The notes below the pieces were generated by a model that saw nothing but the letters and a program-made list of their open reading frames with translations, was not told the DNA's origin and made no database searches. Below are positions 1 to 6,321 of a stretch of DNA of 8,495 bases, in pieces. The stretch's first letter is position 1, and each line of letters starts with the position of its first letter. The position numbers were made by a program, and so were the translations under genes. The stretch is from Thiohalobacter sp. (GTDB taxonomy: Bacteria > Pseudomonadota > Gammaproteobacteria > Thiohalobacterales > Thiohalobacteraceae): NCBI GenBank assembly GCA_027030825.1, contig JALVEM010000369.1:1-8495 (forward strand), read 5' to 3'.

Positions 1-524
1 TGTGCCCCTTCGATCCGTTGATACAGGTCTGGAAACACTAGGTCCATGGCCAGCATGCCGATGTCCTGGATGAGACCGGCGAGAAAGAGGTCTTCCACGC
101 GCTTGAATGTGGTATTGGATGCGATGAGAGGCGCAGCCGCGGCCGTTGCGAGCGAACGCCGCCAGAACAGGGTGAAGTCGAGGCCCGAGTCGCCTCCGTG
201 TTCGGTCTCGACCAGACGCGCCACCGAAAAGCTGAGCGCCACCGTCAGGGCCCCGTCGAGACCGAACAGCACCAGTGCCTGACGCACGTTGTCGATATGG
301 CGCTGACGGGAATAGACAGGGGAATTCGCCAGACGGAGTACCTTGCCGGCCAATGCCGGATCCACGGTGATGAGATCGGCCACCTCGGCCAGCCCGACAT
401 CCGGGTCCCGCGCCATCTCCACGATCTGCAGGGCCACGGAAGGCAGTGTCGGCAGATTCGTGACATGGGCCAGACGCCGCTTCAAGGCGGAGATATCGTC
501 GGCCTCGCGAGGATTCGATGTCAT
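1..524 (-). CDS. HDOD-domain signalling protein, 3' end cut by window edge
   Basis: The 174 visible codons start at ATG 524-522 and run off the left edge, so the C-terminus is missing. The start is supported by AAGGAGT seven bases upstream on the minus strand. HDOD hallmarks appear in order: NLPTLPSVALQI near residues 23-34, DPALAGKVLRLANSPVY at 55-71, LVLFGLDGALTVAL near 84-97, and AGLIQDIGML near 149-158. HDOD domains are HD-fold relatives without the metal-binding catalytic His-Asp pair; here the usual HDIG position reads QDIG. They act as non-enzymatic signalling or scaffold modules in the cytoplasm, often linked to motility, chemotaxis, type IV pili or cyclic-di-GMP. Whether a GGDEF, EAL or other output domain follows cannot be seen. 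The upstream sigma-28-type promoter suggests expression with late flagellar genes. The family call is confident; the role is inferred. Confidence 0.93.
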   Translation of the reverse strand, partial: MTSNPREADDISALKRRLAHVTNLPTLPSVALQIVEMARDPDVGLAEVADLITVDPALAGKVLRLANSPVYSRQRHIDNVRQALVLFGLDGALTVALSFSVARLVETEHGGDSGLDFTLFWRRSLATAAAAPLIASNTTFKRVEDLFLAGLIQDIGMLAMDLVFPDLYQRIEGA

Positions 525-554
525 GCTGGCACTCCTTGTCCCGGATACTCCATC

Positions 555-588
555 CGTCATCCATGACACGGCCAAAACACGGATGACG
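555..588. repeat. 8-bp inverted repeat in the HDOD leader
   Basis: CGTCATCC (555-562) and GGATGACG (581-588) are perfect reverse complements separated by 18 bases. The pair lies between the predicted sigma-28 start site and the HDOD ribosome binding site. It could be an operator or fold as an RNA hairpin in the leader. No T-run follows, so it is not a classical terminator. Function unknown. Confidence 0.35.
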
Positions 589-615
589 TCCCCTTGCAAC
601 ACAACGGCTTATGGA

Positions 616-642
616 TTATCGGCCAAAGAGTGCGAAACTGGA
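616..642 (-). promoter_or_regulatory. Sigma-28 (FliA)-type promoter for the HDOD gene
   Basis: On the minus strand the sequence reads TCCAGTTT (plus 642-635), 11 bases, then GCCGATAA (plus 623-616). The known FliA consensus is TAAAGTTT-N11-GCCGATAA. The -10 box matches 8 of 8, the -35 box 6 of 8, and the spacing is exact. A start site would fall near 606-609, giving a leader of about 80 nt before the HDOD ATG at 524. The match was read by eye; no experimental start is known to me. Confidence 0.72.
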
Positions 643-722
643 ACCTTGACGACCGGGGCAGGACTGGAAAGGACAAGGATGGAAATCCGTGTCGAAAGGG
701 CCGATGATCCACTGCCCGGCCG

Positions 723-1178
723 TCAACGGTCGCCGATGCGACACCGGAACCTGCCGACCCCGTCGGACAGGCAGTCATAGCCCTCCGGCACGAGCCTTTT
801 GACGATCCCGATGCTTCGGCCACCGGTATCCTGGTAGATGCACAGCAATTCGTCGCGCTGCACCTGAGACGCCTTCAGACGCAGTGGCGTACGGCCCTTC
901 ACGGTTTCCCAGTGGGTGGGCAACAGATCCTCTCTGACGCCGAGATAGGCCCTCGGGCACTGGAACGTCATCACGGCAGCCGTTGCCACTTCGGGTCCGG
1001 AAGCATTCCATTCCATTGCCGGGTTGCTCGTCCCGGCAACCCGCCATGACAGCAATACCATTGCCAGACATGCAGGCAGGACCCGACATGATCGATGCCG
1101 TTTAACATTTCGGTGAACCCGAACCTCGAGATCGCCCCCCTGTATCCGGCAGGGATCTCCGTGGTCTGCGGCTTTCAT
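723..1178 (-). CDS. Small secreted protein of unknown function
   Basis: I do not recognise this family. From ATG 1178 it is 151 aa. Near residues 26-50 there is a basic stretch (KRHRSCR), a hydrophobic core (VLPACLAMVLLSW) and a small-residue region, which looks like a signal peptide. The N-terminal extension of about 25 residues before it is unusually long, and no good ribosome binding site is visible at any start. Alternatives are ATG 1238 and ATG 1061; 1061 would remove the basic region. The mature part has four cysteines (about 74, 113, 136, 146), the last two in YDCLSDGVGRFRC, compatible with two disulfides in the periplasm. It is divergent from the kinase gene, and the palindrome at 1266-1281 lies in the shared upstream region. 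I saw no clear terminator in the 198 bases between it and the HDOD gene. Confidence 0.6.
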   Translation of the reverse strand: MKAADHGDPCRIQGGDLEVRVHRNVKRHRSCRVLPACLAMVLLSWRVAGTSNPAMEWNASGPEVATAAVMTFQCPRAYLGVREDLLPTHWETVKGRTPLRLKASQVQRDELLCIYQDTGGRSIGIVKRLVPEGYDCLSDGVGRFRCRIGDR

Positions 1179-1265
1179 GTTCCGGACCCGCTTGAAGAAC
1201 CATGCACGATGACGAACGACACGTCCGGCAGCTTCCAAGTATCTTCCGGAAAACGTGTGCCTGCA

Positions 1266-1281
1266 TCACCCGATCGGGTGA
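1266..1281. promoter_or_regulatory. Perfect 16-bp palindrome, candidate operator of the kinase-regulator operon
   Basis: TCACCCGATCGGGTGA is a perfect palindrome in the region between the small secreted-protein gene and the histidine kinase gene. With flanks, CATCACCCGATCGGGTGA matches CATCACCTGATCGGGTGA at 4232-4249 at 17 of 18 positions. A twofold-symmetric site before a LuxR-type regulator operon and again before the next operon is what an autoregulated dimeric DNA-binding protein would leave. The link to the window's regulator is inference. Confidence 0.6.
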
Positions 1282-1301
1282 ACGTCGGCACTGTGTCCCG
1301 C

Positions 1302-1326
1302 TCACGCGATCACCGTGTAACCGGTG
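1302..1326. promoter_or_regulatory. Possible degenerate second operator half-site and small inverted repeat
   Basis: TCACGCGATC (1302-1311) matches the left half and centre of the palindrome TCACCCGATC at 9 of 10 positions, about 36 bp downstream centre to centre; the right half is not conserved. Overlapping it, CACCG (1311-1315) and CGGTG (1322-1326) form a 5-bp inverted repeat. These may be a weaker accessory site or chance. Confidence 0.22.
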
Positions 1327-1335
1327 CAAACGAAG

Positions 1336-1344
1336 TGCTATTTT
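1336..1344 (+). promoter_or_regulatory. Possible extended -10 element for the kinase operon
   Basis: TGCTATTTT fits an extended -10 pattern (TGn plus a TATAAT-like hexamer) at the start of an eight-T run (1341-1348). No convincing -35 box lies at the usual spacing, which would fit an activator-dependent promoter. The palindrome centre would lie about 77 bp upstream of a start near 1351. Weak evidence, by eye. Confidence 0.22.
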
Positions 1345-1375
1345 TTTTCATGACATGAAGGCTGCGAAATACATC

Positions 1376-3613
1376 ATGAACGACATGGAAATACAGTCGC
1401 AGCACATGAAAACGGCGCTGTTTCACCTGCCGCCGATGCGTGCGCTCTTCCTGGCCATGCTGATCGGCCTGGCCGGTTTCGGTGGCAGCCTGCGTCATGC
1501 ACTGCACCAGCCCTGGCTCGGTCTTGCTCTCGAACCTGCATCGGACGGTGACGGCCTCGTGGTCGACCGCGTGGATGCTGCCGGTCCCGGGGCTGGCATC
1601 CTGTTTCCCGGCGACAGACTGATGGCCATCGCCGGAGCGAACGGCCCCTGGATGCAGCTTCATCCGAGTGACCTGATCGATGATCCGGACGAGCATCCGC
1701 ATTTCTCCGATTACAACCAGTTCATCGAAAGGCAGGACGGACTGAGTCGGATCCTGCGATCCGAAGTGGTCCGGTTCAGACTGGATGACGGCCGCGAGAT
1801 CCGCATGCAACCCGTGATGCATCCGCCATGGCAGGCCCTCTCGAGCCGGTTCTGGATATGCCAGGCGTTCGCCTTCCTGACCCTGATGATATCGACGGCA
1901 GTCTGGTGTCTGCAGCGCCAGCCGATGGCAACCCGCCTGTTGCTGATGTCGGGTGTGGGGCTTTTCATCGGCGCCGTCTCTGCCTCGCTCTACCTGGGAC
2001 GGGAACTCGCACTGGATGGCGAAACCTTCCGGTGGCTGTCGACAGCCAACTTCAGCGGCAATCGCCTGTTCGCCGTTGCCGGCCTGTCGTTGCTCTGCAT
2101 CTATCCGGCCAAGGTCGTACCCGGATCGTGGGTCGTCGTTCTCGCTGCACTGGAAGGCGGATATCTCGTCAACCTGATTGCACAATGGGCGGAACCGCCC
2201 GTTCATGCCTATTACTTCGACTTTCTGCTGCTGGCCGGCCTCGCGGTCATCATAAGCCTTCGTGCCTGGCTGCTCTCGCGAGACGAACCATTGCACCGGG
2301 CTACCCTGAAGGTTCTTCTCCTCCCCATTCTGCTCAGCGTAGCCCTGGTGATGGGCGTGTATGTCCTGCCCACCATTATTTCAGGGGCTCCCCTGATGGA
2401 CGTAAGCGGAAGCTACATGCTGCTGCTCATCATGTATGCGGGCTTGGCGTTCGGCGTCGCCCGTTATCGGCTGTTCAACATAGAAAGATGGTGGGTGCGG
2501 AGCTGGCTGTGGTTCCTGCTCGGCCTGTCCATCATGAGCCTGGACTTCCTCGTCATCACCCTGCTGCACTGGAGCCCCGAGGCCTCCCTCGTCGTGAGCC
2601 TGCTGCTGGTTTCCTGGCTCTACTTCCCCCTGCGGCAATGGTTGTGGGATCGCCTGCTGCACCGACGCTCACTCCCCTTGGAAACCTGTCTTTCCGAACT
2701 GGTGGCGCACTTCGTCAAGCCGGGATCCGACGATGACGACATGCGATTCTGGAAAAATCTGTTGCATCGCACCTTCCTGCCGGCCTCGATGGAAATCGTC
2801 GCCTCTCCCGAGGATCGGGTACGTCTGAGCGAAGACGGCACCCGGCTGCGGATCCCCGCATTCGAGACCGGGCGTTCGCTCGAGCTGCATCTTCCCGATC
2901 GCGGCAGTCGGCTGTTCGACAAGGAGGATGCCAGGCTGGCCCAGTCACTGCTGGACCTCGCTCGGCGCGCCAGGATCCAGCGCCAGGCCTATCAACTGGG
3001 AATGGAGGACGAACGTCGCCGGATCATGCGCGACCTGCACGATGACGTGGGCGGACGCCTGCTGAGTCTGGTCCATTCCTCACGGGAGGCGGAGGCGCGC
3101 CGCCTCGCACGCGAGGCGCTCGACAGTCTGCGCGAGGTGATCTACTTCACGCTCGAAGGCGGATCCCGCATCGCCATGGGCGATCTGCTCGGCCGCTGGC
3201 GTGCACAACTCAGGGAGCGCCTCGAAGGTGTCGGCGTGCAGCTGCACTGGTCATGGGACGATGCCTGTGACGCAATCATGCTCGAGGCAAGAGACGCGCT
3301 CAACATCAGCCGCATCCTGTACGAGGGAACCAGCAACGCCCTGCGTCATGCAGCACCGCACGACATCTTCATCGAAGGTAGAGTACAGGGACAGGAGCTT
3401 GCCGTCACCCTGACGAATGACGGAGCATTCACATCGTCCGATGACACCGGACAAACCGGCTTCGGCGGCAAGGGCATCCACAACATCAGGGAACGCACGG
3501 AAGAAATGGGCGGCAGGGCGGAATTCCGTCAGGAAGGGGAGAGATTCATCGTGCGCCTGCACTTTCCCATGGAGGCCATCGATGCAACAGGTTCTGATAC
3601 TCGAGGATCATGA
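1376..3613 (+). CDS. Sensor histidine kinase with PDZ-like sensor domain (HisKA_3/HATPase_c, ComP-like layout)
   Basis: Predicted 745-aa inner-membrane kinase that would phosphorylate the regulator encoded next. Layout from ATG 1376: signal-anchor helix at about 21-40; PDZ-like extracytoplasmic region at about 48-148 (LGLALEP, VVDRVDAAGPGAGILFPGDRL, with a late strand near DDGREIRMQPV); about nine hydrophobic segments between 159 and 420; the motif ARYRLFNIERWW after the seventh; a cytoplasmic linker; then the HisKA_3 H-box DLHDDVGGRLL with phospho-acceptor His555. The HATPase_c domain has its N-box at EGTSNALRHA (Asn654) and its G-box at GFGGKGIHNIRERTEEMGG (695-713). Bacillus ComP has a similar helix-PDZ-multispan-HisKA_3 order. 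The DxxxQ phosphatase motif of many HisKA_3 kinases reads DDVGG here, with Gly for Gln. The start is uncertain: the frame is open from 1202, ATGs occur at 1355, 1376, 1385 and 1406, and none has a good Shine-Dalgarno sequence. The signal is unknown. Confidence 0.92.
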   Translation: MNDMEIQSQHMKTALFHLPPMRALFLAMLIGLAGFGGSLRHALHQPWLGLALEPASDGDGLVVDRVDAAGPGAGILFPGDRLMAIAGANGPWMQLHPSDLIDDPDEHPHFSDYNQFIERQDGLSRILRSEVVRFRLDDGREIRMQPVMHPPWQALSSRFWICQAFAFLTLMISTAVWCLQRQPMATRLLLMSGVGLFIGAVSASLYLGRELALDGETFRWLSTANFSGNRLFAVAGLSLLCIYPAKVVPGSWVVVLAALEGGYLVNLIAQWAEPPVHAYYFDFLLLAGLAVIISLRAWLLSRDEPLHRATLKVLLLPILLSVALVMGVYVLPTIISGAPLMDVSGSYMLLLIMYAGLAFGVARYRLFNIERWWVRSWLWFLLGLSIMSLDFLVITLLHWSPEASLVVSLLLVSWLYFPLRQWLWDRLLHRRSLPLETCLSELVAHFVKPGSDDDDMRFWKNLLHRTFLPASMEIVASPEDRVRLSEDGTRLRIPAFETGRSLELHLPDRGSRLFDKEDARLAQSLLDLARRARIQRQAYQLGMEDERRRIMRDLHDDVGGRLLSLVHSSREAEARRLAREALDSLREVIYFTLEGGSRIAMGDLLGRWRAQLRERLEGVGVQLHWSWDDACDAIMLEARDALNISRILYEGTSNALRHAAPHDIFIEGRVQGQELAVTLTNDGAFTSSDDTGQTGFGGKGIHNIRERTEEMGGRAEFRQEGERFIVRLHFPMEAIDATGSDTRGS

Positions 3614-4214
3614 GGATACCCGTGAATGGTGGCGGGACGTGCTCCCGAGCACCTTCCCTGGTACCACCACGCTGGAAGCCGCCACGGTTGCCGAGGGCAT
3701 GCGCCTGCTCGAGGAACATACCCTGTGGCTGGCGATCATCGACATCCAGTTGCCCGACGGCAGCGGCATAGAATTCCTGGAGCGCCTGCGCGACCTGCAA
3801 CCGGAGGCGTGGCGAGTGGTCTGCACCATCCATCAGGACGATGCCCATGTTTTCGCCGCGCTCCGTGCCGGCGCCCAGGGTTATCTCGTCAAGGACGATC
3901 CTCGCCCCATGCAGCTGTCCCGCCTGCAGGAGATTCTCGACGGCCAACCGCCGCTGTCGCCCGGCATTGCGCAGCGCATCCTGGGCTTCTTCCAGGAACC
4001 GGCATCCCATCCATCACAGGAACTCACGGAACGCGAACGTGATGTCCTGAGACTCGTGGCCAAGGGCTATTCCCGCCCCGAGGCTGCGGAAATGCTGGGC
4101 CTGTCCATCAATACCGTCTCTTCCCACTGCAAGCAGATCTACCGCAAGCTGGAGATCTCTTCCCGTGCCGAGGCCGTCGTCGAGGCCATCCGGCTCGGCC
4201 TGATCGATCCCTGA
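3582..4214 (+). CDS. LuxR/NarL-family response regulator
   Basis: 210-aa two-component response regulator, partner of the overlapping kinase. The receiver domain covers about 1-120: acidic pocket Glu8/Asp9 (LILEDHED), phospho-acceptor Asp54 in IIDIQLPDGSG, Thr82 and Lys104. A LuxR-type helix-turn-helix follows at about 146-205: LTERERDVLRLVAKGYSRPEAAEMLGLS, then INTVSSHCKQIYRKL. The start at 3582 lies inside the kinase gene (32-base overlap, different frame) with GGAGG six bases upstream, so translation is probably coupled. The same frame is open further upstream, but that part only shadows the kinase. Proteins of this type usually bind short inverted repeats as dimers. The palindromes at 1266-1281 and 4234-4249 flank this gene pair and are the natural candidate targets; that pairing is inferred. 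Confidence 0.95.
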   Translation: MQQVLILEDHEDTREWWRDVLPSTFPGTTTLEAATVAEGMRLLEEHTLWLAIIDIQLPDGSGIEFLERLRDLQPEAWRVVCTIHQDDAHVFAALRAGAQGYLVKDDPRPMQLSRLQEILDGQPPLSPGIAQRILGFFQEPASHPSQELTERERDVLRLVAKGYSRPEAAEMLGLSINTVSSHCKQIYRKLEISSRAEAVVEAIRLGLIDP

Positions 4215-4232
4215 ACCCGGCAGTCTGCGGAC

Positions 4233-4250
4233 ATCACCTGATCGGGTGAT
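4233..4250. promoter_or_regulatory. Near-perfect palindrome, candidate operator of the YIP1/PEP-CTERM operon
   Basis: ATCACCTGATCGGGTGAT is an 18-bp palindrome with one mismatched pair (T4239 against G4244). Its core TCACCTGATCGGGTGA differs at one base from the perfect palindrome at 1266-1281. It lies 19 bases after the regulator stop codon and about 80 bases before the YIP1 start. No clear -35/-10 pair is visible downstream; CATACT (4273-4278) is a weak -10 candidate. It could be an activator site for the downstream operon. Confidence 0.58.
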
Positions 4251-4330
4251 GCAAGAAGATACCTTGTCTGCACATACTGGGGCAGTCGGTTGGCTGTACA
4301 CGACCTGAACAAGGGGGCAGGAGCGATACC

Positions 4331-5038
4331 ATGGAGCAGGCAACGGGTGAAAACACGGGTATCTTCAATCCAGGGGAAATTCTCGGGAACGCGAGACAGG
4401 TCATCATGGATCCCGTCGGATTCTTCCGACGGATGCCGAAGAAGGGAGGATATGCACAGCCACTGGCCTTTGTCGTCATCATCGCGCTGGCCACGGCCCT
4501 CGTACAAGCCGTCATGGCCCTGATCGGGCTGGGCGGCGCAGGGGGCTTCGTCGCCTCCCTCGCCGGTCTGATACTGTTGCCCGTCATGGCGGTGATCGGC
4601 AGCTTCATCGGTGCCGCGATCCTGTTCGTCATCTGGAAACTGATGGGCAGCGAGGAGGATTTCGAGACCGCCTACCGGTGTGCAGCCTATGCCTATGGCT
4701 ATGCGCCCGTGGCGGCGCTCGTCTCCGGCATCCCCTATGTGGGCACTCTGGTACAAGTTGCATGGCCGGTTCTCCTGCTGGCACTGGCGACCATATATGT
4801 TCATGGAAGAAAACCCGGCCTGGCCTGGGGCGTATTCGGGACACTGGGCGTCATCGCAGTGATCTCGATGCTGAGCGCCGAGGTCGCCGGCCGGAAGATC
4901 GTCAGCAACCTCGAACAGCTGTCACAGGACATGGAAGAGAACTACAGCGAAGAAGATGCCAGGGCTGCCCTGGAAGAGGCCGAGAAAGCCTTCGAGATGT
5001 TCCGCAAGGAAATGGAGGCGCGGCAGAACTCCGAATAG
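4331..5038 (+). CDS. YIP1-family integral membrane protein
   Basis: 235-aa protein resembling bacterial YIP1-domain membrane proteins, whose biochemical role is not established. The N-terminus has the soluble segment typical of the family (ILGNARQVIMDPVGFFRRMPKKGGY, about 17-41). About five hydrophobic helices follow (about 45-66, 70-88, 88-103, 125-157, 163-182). The pattern EEDFETAYRCAAYAYGYAPV (108-127) before the fourth helix is characteristic. A charged, probably coiled-coil cytoplasmic tail (about 185-235, rich in Glu, Ala, Lys) ends the protein; it is longer than in many relatives and could bind a partner. AGGAG lies seven bases before ATG 4331. The PEP-CTERM gene starts 25 bases after the stop, indicating one transcript. 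The palindrome at 4233-4250 suggests control by the adjacent two-component pair. Confidence 0.87.
   Translation: MEQATGENTGIFNPGEILGNARQVIMDPVGFFRRMPKKGGYAQPLAFVVIIALATALVQAVMALIGLGGAGGFVASLAGLILLPVMAVIGSFIGAAILFVIWKLMGSEEDFETAYRCAAYAYGYAPVAALVSGIPYVGTLVQVAWPVLLLALATIYVHGRKPGLAWGVFGTLGVIAVISMLSAEVAGRKIVSNLEQLSQDMEENYSEEDARAALEEAEKAFEMFRKEMEARQNSE
4413..4432. repeat. 8-bp inverted repeat inside the YIP1 coding sequence
   Basis: CCGTCGGA, four-base loop TTCT, TCCGACGG: a perfect stem about 80 bases into the gene, over codons for PVGFFRR. It has no T-run, and the codons belong to a conserved family motif, so it may be only a by-product of coding. It could still fold in the mRNA. Confidence 0.3.
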
Positions 5039-5063
5039 ACATGATCAGGAGGAGGACTCGACA

Positions 5064-5675
5064 ATGACGATGAAACCATCCCGCATGCTGCTTCATTCCG
5101 TCATGCTGACATCAGCACTGGGTTGCCAGGCAGCCACGCTCAAGAATGGCGATGTACTTTATTTCACAGCCACTGCCGGATCGGTCGTGGCCGGAGGAGC
5201 CAGCCCCTTGCTCTTTGATTCTGCGCCTGTGGATGCGCTGAATGGTCTGATCATCGGTACTGCTCAACCCAGCTATCCCGATATCGACAAATCATGGACC
5301 ACCACGGGAAGCCTCTTCTCGATCACTGGCAATCACAGGACCACCAGCCCGGTCAAGGTGACTGGTCCGGACACCCTGGATTTCAGTGGGTGGGTGATGG
5401 TTGTCGGCAACCAGGATTATGCCTTTGGCCAGACACAGAGTGTCGCCACATACACTTATGATGGCACCCACTTCACGCTGTCGTATACATGGCAAGATAG
5501 CGATAATGGCGGGAATCCGCTCGGAAACCTTGGATTGAGATATTACACCCTGTATCTCAGTGGTACCGTGATCCCCGCGCCAGTGCCTATACCGGCCACT
5601 GTATGGCTGTTTGGTAGCGGGCTGTTCGGCCTGTTGCTAGCCACTTCAGGACGTAAAGTTACGAAATCGAGATGA
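5064..5675 (+). CDS. Exported protein with VPxPA/PEP-CTERM sorting tail
   Basis: 203-aa protein predicted to be exported and then processed by an exosortase. From ATG 5064 (AGGAGGAGG nearby upstream) the N-terminus has a basic region (KPSR), a hydrophobic stretch (MLLHSVMLTSALG) and a likely cleavage site after CQAA. The body (about 25-168) is polar and rich in Thr, Ser, Gly and Asp, with no catalytic motif I recognise and a beta-strand-rich look (DTLDFSGWVMVVGNQDYAFG, FTLSYTWQDSD). The C-terminus (about 170-203) has the sorting layout: VPIPA, Trp181, hydrophobic helix LFGSGLFGLLLA, then a basic end GRKVTKSR. Such proteins are anchored, cleaved and delivered to the surface or extracellular matrix in bacteria with exosortase; no exosortase gene lies in this window. 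G+C is visibly lower than in its neighbours (three 60-base lines counted at 50-58%, against 65% for a line of the YIP1 gene). It is probably co-transcribed with the YIP1 gene. Confidence 0.88.
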   Translation: MTMKPSRMLLHSVMLTSALGCQAATLKNGDVLYFTATAGSVVAGGASPLLFDSAPVDALNGLIIGTAQPSYPDIDKSWTTTGSLFSITGNHRTTSPVKVTGPDTLDFSGWVMVVGNQDYAFGQTQSVATYTYDGTHFTLSYTWQDSDNGGNPLGNLGLRYYTLYLSGTVIPAPVPIPATVWLFGSGLFGLLLATSGRKVTKSR

Positions 5676-6017
5676 CGAAGCGCAACATCATGTGCAGGCA
5701 ATTCCGGCAGGATCGCCGTCTCAGCCTGTCCATCAGATAGCCGAACGTACCAAGCCTAATCCGGGACGATCGTGATCTCTGCCCCTGGACGGACAGTGAC
5801 ATTTCGGACCACGACGGGCGGCACGGTTCGGATGCGGACATCGTAACGACCCGGCGGCTGCGTGACGGGCGCCTTCCCCACAGTCCCGGTCGCCACCACG
5901 TCGCCTTCGGCATTCATAACCTCGAAGGCGGGATTGACAGCGGCTTCCATCGCCCTGTCGAGTTCCTCTGCGTCCCTGGCGTCGAAATACCGGCCACCAC
6001 CCAGTTGCGCCCAACGC

Positions 6018-6044
6018 TCGAAGTCGTGGCCTGTTCCCGTTCTA
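6018..6044 (-). other. Frameshift 2 in the VWA gene
   Basis: The middle frame ends its family-like sequence at INIIGFAIEREQAT, and the family-like sequence resumes as DFERWAQLGGGRYF in the next frame. Continuity needs a net gain of one base (modulo three) between codon ATA (6044-6042) and codon TTC. One extra C in GCCACGAC would give EREQATDFERW. The exact base cannot be fixed by eye. Confidence 0.72.
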
Positions 6045-6321
6045 TGGCGAAACCTATGATGTTGATCTCGACATCCGGCATCTTTTCCCTCAATTTGCGT
6101 ATGGCCGCCTCTGGGTCACCTTGACACGATTCCTCTCCATCCGTGAACAGGAGCACCAGTTTCCGCCCCTTCGCACGCCCGAGATCCTTCGCCACCTTGC
6201 TCAGGGAGGCTGCAATCGGCGTCCGGGATCGGTCCCTGGGCTTCAGACGCTGCACGATGGCGTTCATCTTGGAGGGCTCGAGTGGCGAGAGCGGCACCTC
6301 GAGATCGGTGCGACAGCTTCT

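Noticed and set aside
527..541. TGGCAC followed by TTG, resembling a sigma-54 promoter
   Set aside because: The -12 element and spacing do not fit, it points away from any start on the plus strand, and it coincides with the reverse complement of the HDOD ribosome binding site.
1302..1350. Inverted repeat CACCG/CGGTG followed by an eight-T run, resembling a terminator
   Set aside because: The 5-bp stem is separated from the T-run by 14 bases, and no plus-strand gene lies upstream that would need termination.
1202..1375. N-terminal extension of the histidine kinase to ATG 1202
   Set aside because: The extension is arginine- and cysteine-rich without domain features, would cover the palindrome and the T-run, and lies before a natural signal-anchor start.
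1310..2296. Long minus-strand open frame opposite the kinase gene
   Set aside because: The opposite plus-strand frame encodes clear PDZ-like and membrane segments. The minus-strand product is Gln/Arg/His-rich with no domain, typical of an antisense shadow in G+C-rich DNA.
2810..2824. Further copy of the palindrome half (GATCGGGT) in the kinase gene, and another near 8237
   Set aside because: Only about eight bases match, there is no palindromic partner, and both lie in coding sequence; expected by chance at this G+C.
3417..3581. Upstream extension of the response regulator frame to 3417
   Set aside because: It shadows the kinase ATPase domain in another frame. The receiver fold begins at MQQVLILED, with a good ribosome binding site at 3571-3575.
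5676..5755. Possible bidirectional terminator between the convergent PEP-CTERM and VWA genes
   Set aside because: Only a weak four-base pairing (CAGG/CCTG) is visible, with no T-run on either strand.
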